From Welwitschia mirabilis (Eukaryota; Gnetophyta; Gnetopsida; Welwitschiales), in the NCBI GenBank assembly GCA_051453625.1, contig JBOZIK010000001.1, forward strand, positions 2,585,206-2,649,205: a DNA stretch of 64,000 nucleotides. Reading direction: 5' to 3'. Made by a program: the position numbers and the translations under genes. Below the pieces are notes generated by a model. It made no database searches, was not told the origin of the DNA, and was given only the letters and a program-made list of their open reading frames with translations. Positions 43,880 to 56,344 of this stretch are shown piece by piece. Each line of letters begins with the position of its first letter. Position 1 is the first letter of the stretch.

Positions 43880-44460
43880 GAAGACCCCTAATGACTATGA
43901 GGAGGCTTTATTACTATGAAATATAGATGTTATTAATATCCTCAATATGTTTCCAGTAGTACTATCTCCTTTTACACTATCAACTTTAGCACCAGGATTG
44001 TTGTACATCAAATGAATGAATTGCACTCATATTTGATTGACCAATGAAGTTAAACTTAGAATTAAAACTTTTTTTCACTATTGATTTGCAAACACCTGCT
44101 TCAATTCTATTGAGATTGTGACCACTGTTGTTCCATTAGCAATAGTTCCTTGAAATAATAAATATATTTCGAAGGATATGAAACAGTATTGTAGTAGCTA
44201 TCACCATAACAAATATACCACAATTTAGATAGAATAATGTTGGATGGGTTTTTGTATTGTCTGATGTTTAGTCATAGCTACATTCTTCTAAATGTGATCA
44301 CGCTTATTTTGTAGAATAATTATGTGTCTAAGACTCATGATCTTAATGGCAACCAATTGTTTACAAGTTCTTAATAAATACTAGTGCTAAGCCTCATATA
44401 ATAAATTAAGAGTCTTTGTGTGTACATGTGCTCATTTGCAATAAATAATTTTTGCTTTGA

Positions 44461-46120
44461 AAACGTTATTGATTGATTAGATCATTGATAAGAAAAATTC
44501 AAAAATCTTAAAAAAAAAGGTAAAGGCTAAGAGGTTAGAGACTAATTAATGAAACGAGCAAATGAAAAAAGTTAACATTTAAGAAACCCTTCAAAAACTC
44601 ATTTTCATCTGATATTGCAACACATTAGGATAGAACAATTAGATCCATAAATGTTAGAAAGCCACATTTCATTGCTACAAGTTCACAACCATATCATTTA
44701 AATAAGACAAAACAATATGAGATATTAAATATAATTAGTACTATAGTATAATTAGTACTATAGGATGTATTCCACATGTTTAAAAAAAGGAAATAATACA
44801 ATGTATCAGTCATAAATTCACTAGTTATAATAATCCTATAGTTTGATACAATGTTAAAAAGGCTATAGAAAAACAATTATGCATATAGATATAGCCAAAG
44901 TTTGTGAATTTTACTTCAACCTAACATAAGAACCCATGGCATAAGTCTTATTTAAATTCTTCAAACCCTAAGGAGTCTTCTACACCTCAATCTTCCTTTA
45001 GGGCCAATAGAAACAATCTATCATAAGTGCATAAAATCTATCATAAGTGCATACAATCTTCCCCTATTGTAAGTTCTCTTATGTAATGAACATGACAATC
45101 ACTATTATCACTAACTTTACATTGCAAATGGAATTATGTCACATGTTTAACACCACCAACTCAACTATTATCATTAGATCCATCATCAACATTTCAAAGG
45201 GAAGAACTAACAAATCTTTCTCTAATAACCAAGATAATGTGTTAGTGTTTGAAGGTAAAGGACAAAATATTGTTGCAAGTAGTACTTTCATATTCCTTAT
45301 TTTATCTAATGCACTAGGTAAAAAGCAATGATGGATAAAGTGTTGAAGATAATGGAGGGTTAATCACACTCCCACAAATGGAACCAACATATAACAATGA
45401 ATTAATCAATTCATAAATTGTAACGAGTGACATATTCCATACATAGAACCTAATCTTATAAAATCAAAACTAATTAAATTAATCAAAAATAATAACCAAA
45501 GGTTACAACTCTAACATGAAGAGTTACCTAAGGAACTATATAATGTGGTCAAAAGACTCCACATAATAGTGTAATTTGATAGATATTTAATTTATTATTT
45601 AGCAATTATAATAAAATTCTTTTCATTTATTTTCCATTTCCATAAAATTCAAACTCATATAAAGGAGGCTTATGGTCTTAAAGTGCAAAAAAGAGGTTGA
45701 TGAAAACATGGCGAAAAGCATAAGTTACATGAAGCCATAATCTAAATCCAAAGTGGTGTCTCCATGAATAAAACTCAAACAAATAATTATAATAAAGTAT
45801 AAAGTGCTCATGTAACATGTTCTACAATAAATATTTATGTTGGAGCCCTAACACTTCCAAAGAAAAAGGCTATTTCACCTAATAACTACACCCTCTGACA
45901 ACTCAAAGTAAGCAGAGTGTTAAAAAGTTTTAGGTTGATGAAGATCATAGAAAAACTATAAGATTAACATCGTGATGAAGAATGAAGATTGATGTGTATG
46001 ATCCTAGAGATCAACATAAGTTATAAAACATGGCCATGCCCTTTACATCTGCTATAGAAGTATGATATTTTTTAGCACAAACCTTTAGTATGAAGTTTTT
46101 TGACACAAACATTTAGTCTC
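44461..46120. other. AT-rich, nothing assignable
   Basis: No recognised protein. A 20-bp tandem copy 'aatctatcataagtgcata' occurs at 45017-45055. An open frame at 45047-45331 (94 codons) has no recognisable domain and biased low-complexity composition. Confidence 0.45.
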
Positions 46121-46129
46121 ACGAATGAA

Positions 46130-48400
46130 GTAGAGAACGTATATAGAGCTATTCAATCTAAAGATGCTAAAACATGATGAAAGAGAATAACTTAAAAGTT
46201 AGCAGTATCAACCAAGATGAAACTCAAGGAATGAAAAGTTAACATTAATGAAGAGGTTATTCTATGCTTTAGGTGTTATCAAAGTAATAAACGCATTTAA
46301 AAAGGCATTATAAAATTCTTCACAACTATACATCTTGGGAGGAACGAAAAGCTAACATTGATGAAGAGATGTTTAAGAATGTCATGCTTCATACATTACC
46401 AAATCAATACAATGTATTCATAAAGGCCTTACAAAATTCTTCAGAAACCTACATCTTGCAAACAAGTACTACCAAACTATTATAGCAATACATTAAAGTT
46501 AAGGCACAAAAACATGAAGAATTAAAACTCAGATTAGAAGTAAAGAGCAAAAATGGAAAACATATGAATGAGAAGAAAATAAAAGACTAAAAATCTATTG
46601 TAAAATCTATAGGAATAAAGGATTTCATGGAACTAAGATCCATTGAAATAATTAGAGAACCATAATAATAGTTTGAGAAAAATGGAGAAATCATTTGAAA
46701 AAACAATGCTATAAGAACCCAAAGTAATACAATAATTTTTGGCATTATTAATAAATGACATAAGAAATCATTAATTCATTAATGTAGGGTCATCTTGCCA
46801 CATGATGGGTAATAATGAACTTTTAAAGAGTATTGATTCCAATGACTACATCATATGATCATAGAAGATGAAACCGAATTAATGGCCAAAAAGACAAATG
46901 GAATTGTAGAACTCTTGGAAATGATACTTATTGCAGTATCATTAAAGGAAATGTTCAAATAAAGAGAACCCTAAGACACAACATGCTTTCTAGCCCACAT
47001 GAAACTTGTGAAATATCAATGAGCTTAAATAATCCAAAACTAATAAAATGGTATTAAAGATTAGGACATGTTAATTTTAAAATGTTGTGCTACAAATAGT
47101 GTCAAAACAATTTTAATAAAGTTTCATTCTTAAATAGTAATAGAAAATCCTATTTGTGGAGCTTGTCAAATGGAAAAGATACACAAGAAAATACTTCCCA
47201 CATTTCAAGAAAGAGCATTAAGAATAAATTGGAATTATTTTATAGTGATGTATTCATATTATTATCTAAGCAATCTTTCAAAAGACAATAGTACATTCTC
47301 ATCTTCATTGATGATCATCCAAAATGCTCTTTATGTATTTCTTGAAAATGAATTCACAAGCCATAGATTCATTTTGGATCTTCAACGTCATGGCCACAAA
47401 TGTTGGCTATAATTAAAAGCCTCAAAACTGATGGAGTGTAAGAATACATATCATAGGAATTCCAAGAAGATTTACAAAGAATAGGAATTTAACATGAATT
47501 TTATCTCCTATATATAGCTAACATAAATGTAGTAAAAAGAAAAAATTGAATTATCATGGAAAAATGACATGTTCCATGATGTATAAAACCAATGTTTCTA
47601 AGAAAGTTTGGATAAAAATGATAAGTTCATTAGTATTAATACAAAATCATCTTCCAACAAGAACTCTAGAGTCATGTTTAATCTTTGGTCTATTGAATCT
47701 AACTACATCCACATCTAAGAAATTTTAGCTGTAAAAGTTATGTGCAGACCCATTAACAAAGATATAATTGGACTATTACTCATATGCAAGTTAAAAAACA
47801 AATCTTACCAAGTATGGGATACAAGACAAAAGAATTTGTAATCTTCAAGGATGTGGCTTTTAATATGGAGATTTTAACATTGATATTTAATACACAAGGG
47901 ATTACAAACTTGCTTGTAGTTTTAGAGAAAAATGTGAATGAAGTAAAACCTAGTTAATATTCCATAATGTTACTCAGAAAACTAAAAGGAACAAGATAAT
48001 ACTTAAGCCATTTAAGCTAGATGCTAAAATACAACTAACATCAAAATGAAGAGATCCCAGAATAGATGGAACCAAAACTAGAAGCAGTAGAACCTATCTG
48101 TATATCCACTTAACCTTGCTGGCTACATTCCATAATGAATCAACTACACCTAGAAGAAAGGAGGTTGGTTTAATAAATAGATGGAACCAATGGGACAAGA
48201 CACATCATATTTGTCACATAAAAAGAGATGAAACTAGCAAGTATGAAACAAGCCCTAAATGATCCAAAATGGAAAGAATCAATGCAAGTAGAATATGACT
48301 TATTGATTAATAGCAGTAGTTAGAACCTCATTGAGACTAATAAAGAAGTTCATTAAAATCAAATTAATATTCAAAATACAATACAAACAACATTAAATAA
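46130..48400 (+). pseudogene. Ty1/copia element G gag-pol remnant (gag, protease, integrase, RT start)
   Basis: Plus-strand pieces in order: gag 'LHTLPNQYNVFIKALQNSSE' near 46390 with a broken zinc knuckle ('IYCKIYRNKGFHG') near 46600; protease 'SSCHMMGNNELLKSIDSNDY' near 46790; pre-integrase 'RLGHVNFKMLCY' near 47060 and 'GKIHKK'-like 'MEKIHKKILPTFQE' at 47170; integrase 'YILIFIDDHPKCSL' near 47290 and 'VKRKN-IIMEK' near 47540; capsid-like 'GYKTKEFVIFKDVAFNME' near 47810; then 'MKQALNDPKWKESMQVEYDL' near 48240, the start of RT. The rest of RT is missing. gag contains a duplicated segment (about 46231-46340 and 46341-46461). No LTRs recognised. Distinct from the A/B/C family. Confidence 0.88.
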
Positions 48401-51289
48401 AGGAAAAACTCAATTCTTAAAACATGAATATCACGCTTTGATCCTTTGAAAAAATAGATATGTACTTAACATAATAATTCAACTCAGGAGAAGAAAAGAA
48501 AAACTCAATTCTTTAAAACTTCATTGAGGGAGTTGTAAATTTCTTTTAGTTCATTAATATGTTCTCTTGATTTTCTTAAGTATATGAAAAACGGGAGTGA
48601 TTGAGGATGTTATTCAAATAGCATGCTTAGGATCATATTATCAAAACGTTAGCTACATGGCATAGAATGGATCCACTCATCCTTTACCTACATGGTATAA
48701 AATGGAGCCACTCATCCTTAAGCTCATTAACTATAAGATCTTTCTTTTGTTCAATCTAAGTGATGGCCTTCCATCATATCCCTACCTAGTTATTCTATGA
48801 ACCAATTAGTGAAATAAAAGAATATCATCACACTCATATAGTTGCTTGCTAATATTTGTTATTTTATTTGGATCAATTCAATTAGTTTAGGCTCTTATTT
48901 TAAAGGTTCTTTCAAAAAGCTTCCTTTGTATTTACCTCCTTTTTCATGTTTCTCTTTTATATCATAATATTTAGATGGCTAGGTAGAAGAAAGCTTCTTT
49001 CCATGAGACATGGATGATTATGAAGTAGAAGGTTGATCTTATGTTGAAACACAAGCATATTTTTCTACATGAAGGGTGTTAGAAAGTCTCTCCAATATAA
49101 GAGACAAAATAGGTACCATGCCTCTAAAATCTCAACCAAGATTAAAAATTAACCTAACTATGTCTAAAGGCCTCTAGTCTACAAGGATTTGTCTCCTATA
49201 ACTCCTCTATTCTAGTGTCCTACTTTGTAGTTAGATTACTAAAGCCATTAAAAATATATCACAATAGAAATATCCTCTGTCTTATGCATATAACTCTTGC
49301 TTCTTTATGTTTTCAATGTTTTCATAGAGGTTCATCACCACTACTTTGAATAAGGTGGTGTCTTCTTTTGTATGATAGCCCCTCAGCAAGCACCATAATT
49401 TTGACCATGATACATTCTTCTTGTTATTGCTTAGAATAATTCTCTAATTAATCACTACTAGTGCTATCTTAAAGGGATATTTCGAAATGTATAGGATACT
49501 TTTCTTTCATTCATCATAATTTTGACTTTTGTAATATTTAAAATCTTTGATTTCAATTGGAAAGTTGGATCAGCATAGAATCAAAGTCAAACAACATGCT
49601 TTTGATGACTTTAACATCTAATAGAACTCTCTAGAATTGAATAACAATGATTTCCTCCCATAGGTTCTGAAGATGAATTTCATCAATGTCCTATTTATTC
49701 CCTTGTTCATTAGAAGATAGTAATGATATAACCTAAGATTTTTCAAGTATGCAATTTATTTTGTATTTACAGGGCCAATACTAAATTCAAATTCATTATT
49801 TATGGAAATGTAACTAAGATAGATACCATCATCGATCTCTATCATGACATAGAGGGGGTTATAACAGGTAGATTTAAAAAAGGTAAAGACTTTCCTACAA
49901 CCTTAAATTCATCTAATGGATAATCACAGATGTCATGCTATAAAATCAAAGAAAACTATGCTTAAAAAACTTAAAGAAAGTTGTATTATAACTTATCTAG
50001 AGATCTNNNNNNNNNNNNNNNNNNNNNNNNNNNNNNNNNNNNNNNNNNNNNNNNNNNNNNNNNNNNNNNNNNNNNNNNNNNNNNNNNNNNNNNNNNNNNN
50101 NNNNNNNNNNNNNNNNNNNNNNNNNNNNNNNNNNNNNNNNNNNNNNNNNNNNNNNNNNNNNNNNNNNNNNNNNNNNNNNNNNNNNNNNNNNNNNNNNNNN
50201 NNNNNNNNNNNNNNNNNNNNNNNNNNNNNNNNNNNNNNNNNNNNNNNNNNNNNNNNNNNNNNNNNNNNNNNNNNNNNNNNNNNNNNNNNNNNNNNNNNNN
50301 NNNNNNNNNNNNNNNNNNNNNNNNNNNNNNNNNNNNNNNNNNNNNNNNNNNNNNNNNNNNNNNNNNNNNNNNNNNNNNNNNNNNNNNNNNNNNNNNNNNN
50401 NNNNNNNNNNNNNNNNNNNNNNNNNNNNNNNNNNNNNNNNNNNNNNNNNNNNNNNNNNNNNNNNNNNNNNNNNNNNNNNNNNNNNNNNNNNNNNNNNNNN
50501 NNNNNNNNNNNNNNNNNNNNNNNNNNNNNNNNNNNNNNNNNNNNNNNNNNNNNNNNNNNNNNNNNNNNNNNNNNNNNNNNNNNNNNNNNNNNNNNNNNNN
50601 NNNNNNNNNNNNNNNNNNNNNNNNNNNNNNNNNNNNNNNNNNNNNNNNNNNNNNNNNNNNNNNNNNNNNNNNNNNNNNNNNNNNNNNNNNNNNNNNNNNN
50701 NNNNNNNNNNNNNNNNNNNNNNNNNNNNNNNNNNNNNNNNNNNNNNNNNNNNNNNNNNNNNNNNNNNNNNNNNNNNNNNNNNNNNNNNNNNNNNNNNNNN
50801 NNNNNNNNNNNNNNNNNNTAACCATTAGTGAACCATTAATATCTAACTTCTTATTTACCTTCCCTCATGTAACTTACTAATTACATACTTTGTGTATCAT
50901 TCATAGAATGGCTATAGTAATTTTGCCATCAATTAGACATTTATTAACTTATTCTCTCTTATTGAGTAAGCTAGGATAGGTCAAATCTCCTCGTTTATTA
51001 ATTTATGCTATGGTACTATTCTTAAGCATGCAAATGGACTAGTTCTTAACTTGGGTGATAGTACCATCATTAATTTCTTAATTTTGTGGATGTTCATCTT
51101 ATAAAAGTTGATCTTCCTAATGGAATGACTTTGATACAATGTCAACATAGCTAGGGTAAGGGTTGGTGTAGGTAGGATAAGTCATATGACACTAACAAGT
51201 ATCATACAACTAGTTAACATGGCATTCCATATCATACACTGAATGCAACATGAATATTAGAATGTTTTACTTATATATAGAGATATATT
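48401..51289. other. AT-rich stretch with an 812-N gap
   Basis: Nothing assignable apart from a 35-bp tandem copy at 48653-48722 ('ctacatggcatagaatgg' type). Gap at 50007-50818. Confidence 0.5.
48653..48722. repeat. 35-bp tandem duplication
   Basis: 48653-48687 and 48688-48722 share 'ctacatgg', 'aatgga' and 'ccactcatcctt' with four or five differences. Confidence 0.85.
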
Positions 51290-52675
51290 TGATAGGATCG
51301 AGAATCCGGGCGCGGCGAGGGTGGGGGGTTGGGGGGGANNNNNNNNNNNNNNNNNNNNNNNNNNNNNNNNNNNNNNNNNNNNNNNNNNNNNNNNNNNNNN
51401 NNNNNNNNNNNNNNNNNNNNNNNNNNNNNNNNNNNNNNNNNNNNNNNNNNNNNNNNNNNNNNNNNNNNNNNNNNNNNNNNNNNNNNNNNNNNNNNNNNNN
51501 NNNNNNNNNNNNNNNNNNNNNNNNNNNNNNNNNNNNNNNNNNNNNNNNNNNNNNNNNNNNNNNNNNNNNNNNNNNNNNNNNNNNNNNNNNNNNNNNATCT
51601 TTGTTACTCCATACGTTTTGCAAGGCTCATCTCTTAATCCTTGCAATCAAACTTTTATAGGCTAAATCTCAATCTTAACAACAGACTTTTGCAGACTAAG
51701 TCTCAACCTTAACAACGGATTTTTGCAGGCTAAGTCTTAATCTTTAAAGACAAATAGAAGTGATGCAATGAAGCCTTGGTAGCTTTGATATCACTTGTTT
51801 AGTATCAATACAATGAATGGAGCTCTTCTCCAAATGAATACAATGACAATGTCCTTATATCTAATTCTGAGTGAAGTTATTTTTCTAAGAATAAATCTCC
51901 TCAATCAGATATGAATCAATACAAAGATGTTCCAATGAAATATACCACTTGATCTTTCAGATCCACAATGAATATGTTAGTTTAGAAAAGTGCTAAAAAA
52001 TCTTTAGGTCATCTTTTGCCTATCTATTTATAATGGAGGGTTACTAGTGATTATTATAATTGAATTACACTTCTAACGACTATAAACAGCTAGAAAATGG
52101 CTAAGTAACAGCTAGGTAATGGATACATAACATTTATAAGATTTACTTTTTCATACCGTCCGATCGATCCCACAAAAATCCAGTTGACCCTATGAGAACT
52201 CGGTTGAGCCCATGCTGGGTTTGATCGACCCCTTGCCTCTCAGTCTAGAACTATGGACTGTCAACTTCTTAGGTACGGTCAAACCCATGAAAGATCCAGT
52301 CGACCCCTTTCCTCTTGGTCTGGGACTTGACTATTAGCTCCTCAAATCCGGTTGACCACTTGAATATCCAATCAACCCATTTCCATTCGAATCAGGGATA
52401 CGGACTCATAGGATCATAGGTCTAGTGTACCCCTTTATAATTTGGATGACCCCTCTGGGTTCACTCTACTTTTTTACATCTACTTTAGGTACAGTCGACC
52501 CCTTTAGAATCCGGTTGACTCCCACTAGAGGTAAACATAACTGAGTAGTTTCTTTAGTATATTTTGGTCCAAATCTTCCACCTACAAAACTAAATCTCAT
52601 CGACATACAATATGTAANNNNNNNNNNNNNNNNNNNNNNNNNNNNNNNNNNNNAATTGGAAAATATAATCTAATA
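51290..52675 (-). mobile_element. 3' LTR of copia C
   Basis: Begins 'TGATAGGATCGAGAATCC', then a very GC-rich stretch ('gggcgcggcgagggtgg') that runs into a 258-N gap (51339-51596). The rest carries the family's GGTCGACC-like motifs at 52150-52530. A 36-N gap is at 52618-52653. It ends 'aatataatctaata' before the purine tract. Confidence 0.85.
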
Positions 52676-53439
52676 ACCTCCCCCTTTGACATTGATGGCA
52701 AACAATTAAGTGATTCCAAAAAATTTGAAATAATTTAAGCTCAATCACAAAATACCTTTTAGGCACACATATAAAAATTAAAACTCTCCCTTTTATCAAG
52801 GCAAATATACATTTAAGCAAGGAGAAAAATACATAAACATTTTGAAGACCCAATATCTCAATAACTTAACCAAAAACTTTTGAAAGAACACTATCATTAT
52901 TTCTCCTCTTTTGATATCAATGACAAATGAAACAAAATCTAGATAAACAATGATATTCTCTCCCTCTATTTTGATACCAAATGATAGATAATGATAAGCC
53001 AAAATTTTGAAACATATTTAGGAATTTTGAATAAATATGTTGTGCTTTTAAATGAGACAGGTTTTAAATATGCACAAAAATCTACCAGAAATGATGATAA
53101 AAAAACACTTATGAATTACATATTTAAATGATACCATTTGAGAACACACTACAATACCAAATAATAATGCAACATGTGATCGAAGAAATTTTAACTCATT
53201 TTTTATTGAGATGATAATTTTAATTTTGTTTCAAATATATTGCACTCAAAAAAAAAAAACAAAATAATGTAAGGATTAAGCTCAAACATAAGACTAAATT
53301 TTATTAACAAAACAAAACATTATAAAGTTTTAAACTAAAAAGAAAGTTCTCATCAAGATCATACATCTGAAAAGTTCCATAAAAAAAAAAGGCACAAATC
53401 TCTCCTTTTGACAACAATAGCAAAAGAGAGAACAACACA

Positions 53440-55250
53440 ACTATGCTCTAAAAGACAAAAAGGATTTAATTTGATTCCTCTTATTCTTCTTCTTCTTCTT
53501 TAAATTCCTCTCTGAATCTTCTTCGTCTTCACCAATATGAGTAGAGCCGGTACCTTTAGTTGAGGTATCCATAATATCATATCTAAGTGCTATGACTGAT
53601 TCTTTTATATGCCTAGTGTGAGAGTAAATCCATTTCAAATATGAAATAGTCTCATCTATAGATGTTTATTTTGGTGTTTTAGAAGAGGATTTCTTCGAAG
53701 GATAAAATATATGCATGCAACACAAAATCACATGCCCAATGGGTGACAGAGGCTGAAGTGTCTCCAAAGAAGAATGCAGATTAACACAGAAATGACGACA
53801 GATTTTAGTGATAAGCATAGAGTAGGGTAGAGCCCTAGTTCTATGGTACTCTAATTGTGAATTCATATTTTTCAATAATATAATAGAATCATCAATAGAA
53901 CACTCATTTCCTAAGACCTATAACTAGAGGCCTCATTATGATGGTCGGCTAAAGGAAGAAAATTATAAGTAAAAATGAAGTGAATAAAGCAATACTTTGG
54001 AGTCAACAGAGAAGTAGAAATGGTGTGCTTTTAAGAATGCATTTAATTATAAATCTTCCTAGTGACTACTGGCTTGTCTTTTATGGTGTTTCTCAGAGGC
54101 CAAAACTTTTCATAGTCTCTCCGTGAAAGATCAATCAGCTTAGAAATAAGGTCTACTATCACTCTTATCTTTCTACCCAAACTAGGGTTTCTAGAGTCCT
54201 AGCATCATGATTAAAAGAAGCATTACAATAAAACATCCTAGTAAGAAAAGGATATGCAGGACCTAAAACATCTAAGAAATGGTCCAGATCTTGNNNNNNN
54301 NNNNNNNNNNNNNNNNNNNNNNNNNNNNNNNNNNNNNNNNNNNNNNNNNNNNNNNNNNNNNNNNNNNNNNNNNNNNNNNNNNNNNNNNNNNNNNNNNNNN
54401 NNNNNNNNNNNNNNNNNNNNNNNNNNNNNNNNNNNNNNNNNNNNNNNNNNNNNNNNNNNNNNNNNNNNNNNNNNNNNNNNNNNNNNNNNNNNNNNNNNNN
54501 NNNNNNNNNNNNNNNNNNNNNNNNNNNNNNNNNNNNNNNNNNNNNNNNNNNNNNNNNNNNNNNNNNNNNNNNNNNNNNNNNNNNNNNNNNNNNNNNNNNN
54601 NNNNNNNNNNNNNNNNNNNNNNNNNNNNNNNNNNNNNNNNNNNNNNNNNNNNNNNNNNNNNNNNNNNNNNNNNNNNNNNNNNNNNNNNNNNNNNNNNNNN
54701 NNNNNNNNNNNNNNNNNNNNNNNNNNNNNNNNNNNNNNNNNNNNNNNNNNNNNNNNNNNNNNNNNNNNNNNNNNNNNNNNNNNNNNNNNNNNNNNNNNNN
54801 NNNNNNNNNNNNNNNNNNNNNNNNNNNNNNNNNNNNNNNNNNNNNNNNNNNNNNNNNNNNNNNNNNNNNNNNNNNNNNNNNNNNNNNNNNNNNNNNNNNN
54901 NNNNNNNNNNNNNNNNNNNNNNNNNNNNNNNNNNNNNNNNNNNNNNNNNNNNNNNNNNNNNNNNNNNNNNNNNNNNNNNNNNNNNNNNNNNNNNNNNNNN
55001 NNNNNNNNNNNNNNNNNNNNNNNNNNNNNNNNNNNNNNNNNNNNNNNNNNNNNNNNNNNNNNNNNNNNNNNNNNNNNNNNNNNNNNNNNNNNNNNNNNNN
55101 NNNNNNNNNNNNNNNNNNNNNNNNNNNNNNNNNNNNNNNNNNNNNNNNNNNNNNNNNNNNNNNNNNNNNNNNNNNNNNNNNNNNNNGTGGATTTACAGTA
55201 CTAGAAGGAGTCCGTGCGACCATGCTTTCAGGTCGGTCAACTGACCACAT
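53440..55250 (-). pseudogene. Copia C extra ORF (plant transposon protein-like), gapped
   Basis: The third copy of the ORF seen in A and B. The part left of the gap gives 'YPFLTRMFYCNASFNHDART', 'LETLQPLSPIGHVILCCMHI' and 'YSHTRHIKESVIALRYDI', nearly the same as element B. The tail is an acidic then Lys-rich run ('GEDEEDSERNLKKKKKNKR'). An 893-N gap (54294-55186) removes the N-terminal part. Upstream of it, 55187-55330 carries four GGTTGACC-type motifs like those in the LTR. At least two in-frame breaks occur at 53640-53880. Confidence 0.78.
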
Positions 55251-55339
55251 CCGGTTGACTGAACCATAGATCTGGTCAACCGAATCATAGATCCAATCAA
55301 ACGCCCTGCATTAGCCAAGGGACAGTGTACCAAACTCTA

Positions 55340-55422
55340 AATCACTTTCATAAAAGATAAGTTAATTACCAGAATTGGAGTTTACATCATATTTGACAAA
55401 AAAACATTTAATTTATCATAAT
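55340..55422 (-). pseudogene. Copia C RNase H C-terminal end
   Basis: On the minus strand the fragment next to the gap ends in 'ESDLEFGTLSLG', which parallels the last RNase H residues in element A ('RNELGVI') and lies just before the leader of the extra ORF. It indicates that C, unlike B, kept the end of pol. Confidence 0.5.
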
Positions 55423-56344
55423 NNNNNNNNNNNNNNNNNNNNNNNNNNNNNNNNNNNNNNNNNNNNNNNNNNNNNNNNNNNNNNNNNNNNNNNNNNNNNN
55501 NNNNNNNNNNNNNNNNNNNNNNNNNNNNNNNNNNNNNNNNNNNNNNNNNNNNNNNNNNNNNNNNNNNNNNNNNNNNNNNNNNNNNNNNNNNNNNNNNNNN
55601 NNNNNNNNNNNNNNNNNNNNNNNNNNNNNNNNNNNNNNNNNNNNNNNNNNNNNNNNNNNNNNNNNNNNNNNNNNNNNNNNNNNNNNNNNNNNNNNNNNNN
55701 NNNNNNNNNNNNNNNNNNNNNNNNNNNNNNNNNNNNNNNNNNNNNNNNNNNNNNNNNNNNNNNNNNNNNNNNNNNNNNNNNNNNNNNNNNNNNNNNNNNN
55801 NNNNNNNNNNNNNNNNNNNNNNNNNNNNNNNNNNNNNNNNNNNNNNNNNNNNNNNNNNNNNNNNNNNNNNNNNNNNNNNNNNNNNNNNNNNNNNNNNNNN
55901 NNNNNNNNNNNNNNNNNNNNNNNNNNNNNNNNNNNNNNNNNNNNNNNNNNNNNNNNNNNNNNNNNNNNNNNNNNNNNNNNNNNNNNNNNNNNNNNNNNNN
56001 NNNNNNNNNNNNNNNNNNNNNNNNNNNNNNNNNNNNNNNNNNNNNNNNNNNNNNNNNNNNNNNNNNNNNNNNNNNNNNNNNNNNNNNNNNNNNNNNNNNN
56101 NNNNNNNNNNNNNNNNNNNNNNNNNNNNNNNNNNNNNNNNNNNNNNNNNNNNNNNNNNNNNNNNNNNNNNNNNNNNNNNNNNNNNNNNNNNNNNNNNNNN
56201 NNNNNNNNNNNNNNNNNNNNNNNNNNNNNNNNNNNNNNNNNNNNNNNNNNNNNNNNNNNNNNNNNNNNNNNNNNNNNNNNNNNNNNNNNNNNNNNNNNNN
56301 NNNNNNNNNNNNNNNNNNNNNNNNNNNNNNNNNNNNNNNNNNNN

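Larger units (their letters stand above)
43243..44460 (-). pseudogene. Translation initiation factor eIF2 gamma pseudogene fragment
   Basis: Read from high to low coordinates, the minus strand follows the eIF2 gamma sequence in order: 'FIANEHM' near 44450, 'LVAIKIMSLRHIIILQNKRD' near 44310 (the NKxD guanine-binding motif of this GTPase), 'FQGTIANGTTVVTIS' near 44140, 'IGQSNMSAIHSFDV' near 44030, 'NPGAKVDSVKGDSTTGNILR' near 43970, 'VVLKINQ' near 43530, 'YKDESGNIKG' near 43450, 'SEQNELQYAIVGGLIG' near 43375 and 'ADRLVG' near 43310. It covers roughly the middle half of the protein. Frameshifts, stops, a 29-30-bp duplication and small insertions near 44405 and 44200 kill it. The miniature LTR element at 43568-43879 interrupts it. 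The absence of clear introns suggests a processed copy. The functional protein carries initiator Met-tRNA to the ribosome. Confidence 0.92.

Noticed and set aside
45047-45331. 94-codon frame as a gene
   Set aside because: No recognisable domain, Ile/Asn/Thr-rich composition expected of AT-rich non-coding DNA, and no gene-like surroundings.
49916-50880. Open frames of about 280-300 codons on both strands
   Set aside because: They consist almost entirely of N. The same holds for long frames at 51250-51660, 54165-55250, 55375-56453 and 60260-61301, apart from the short real ends used above.
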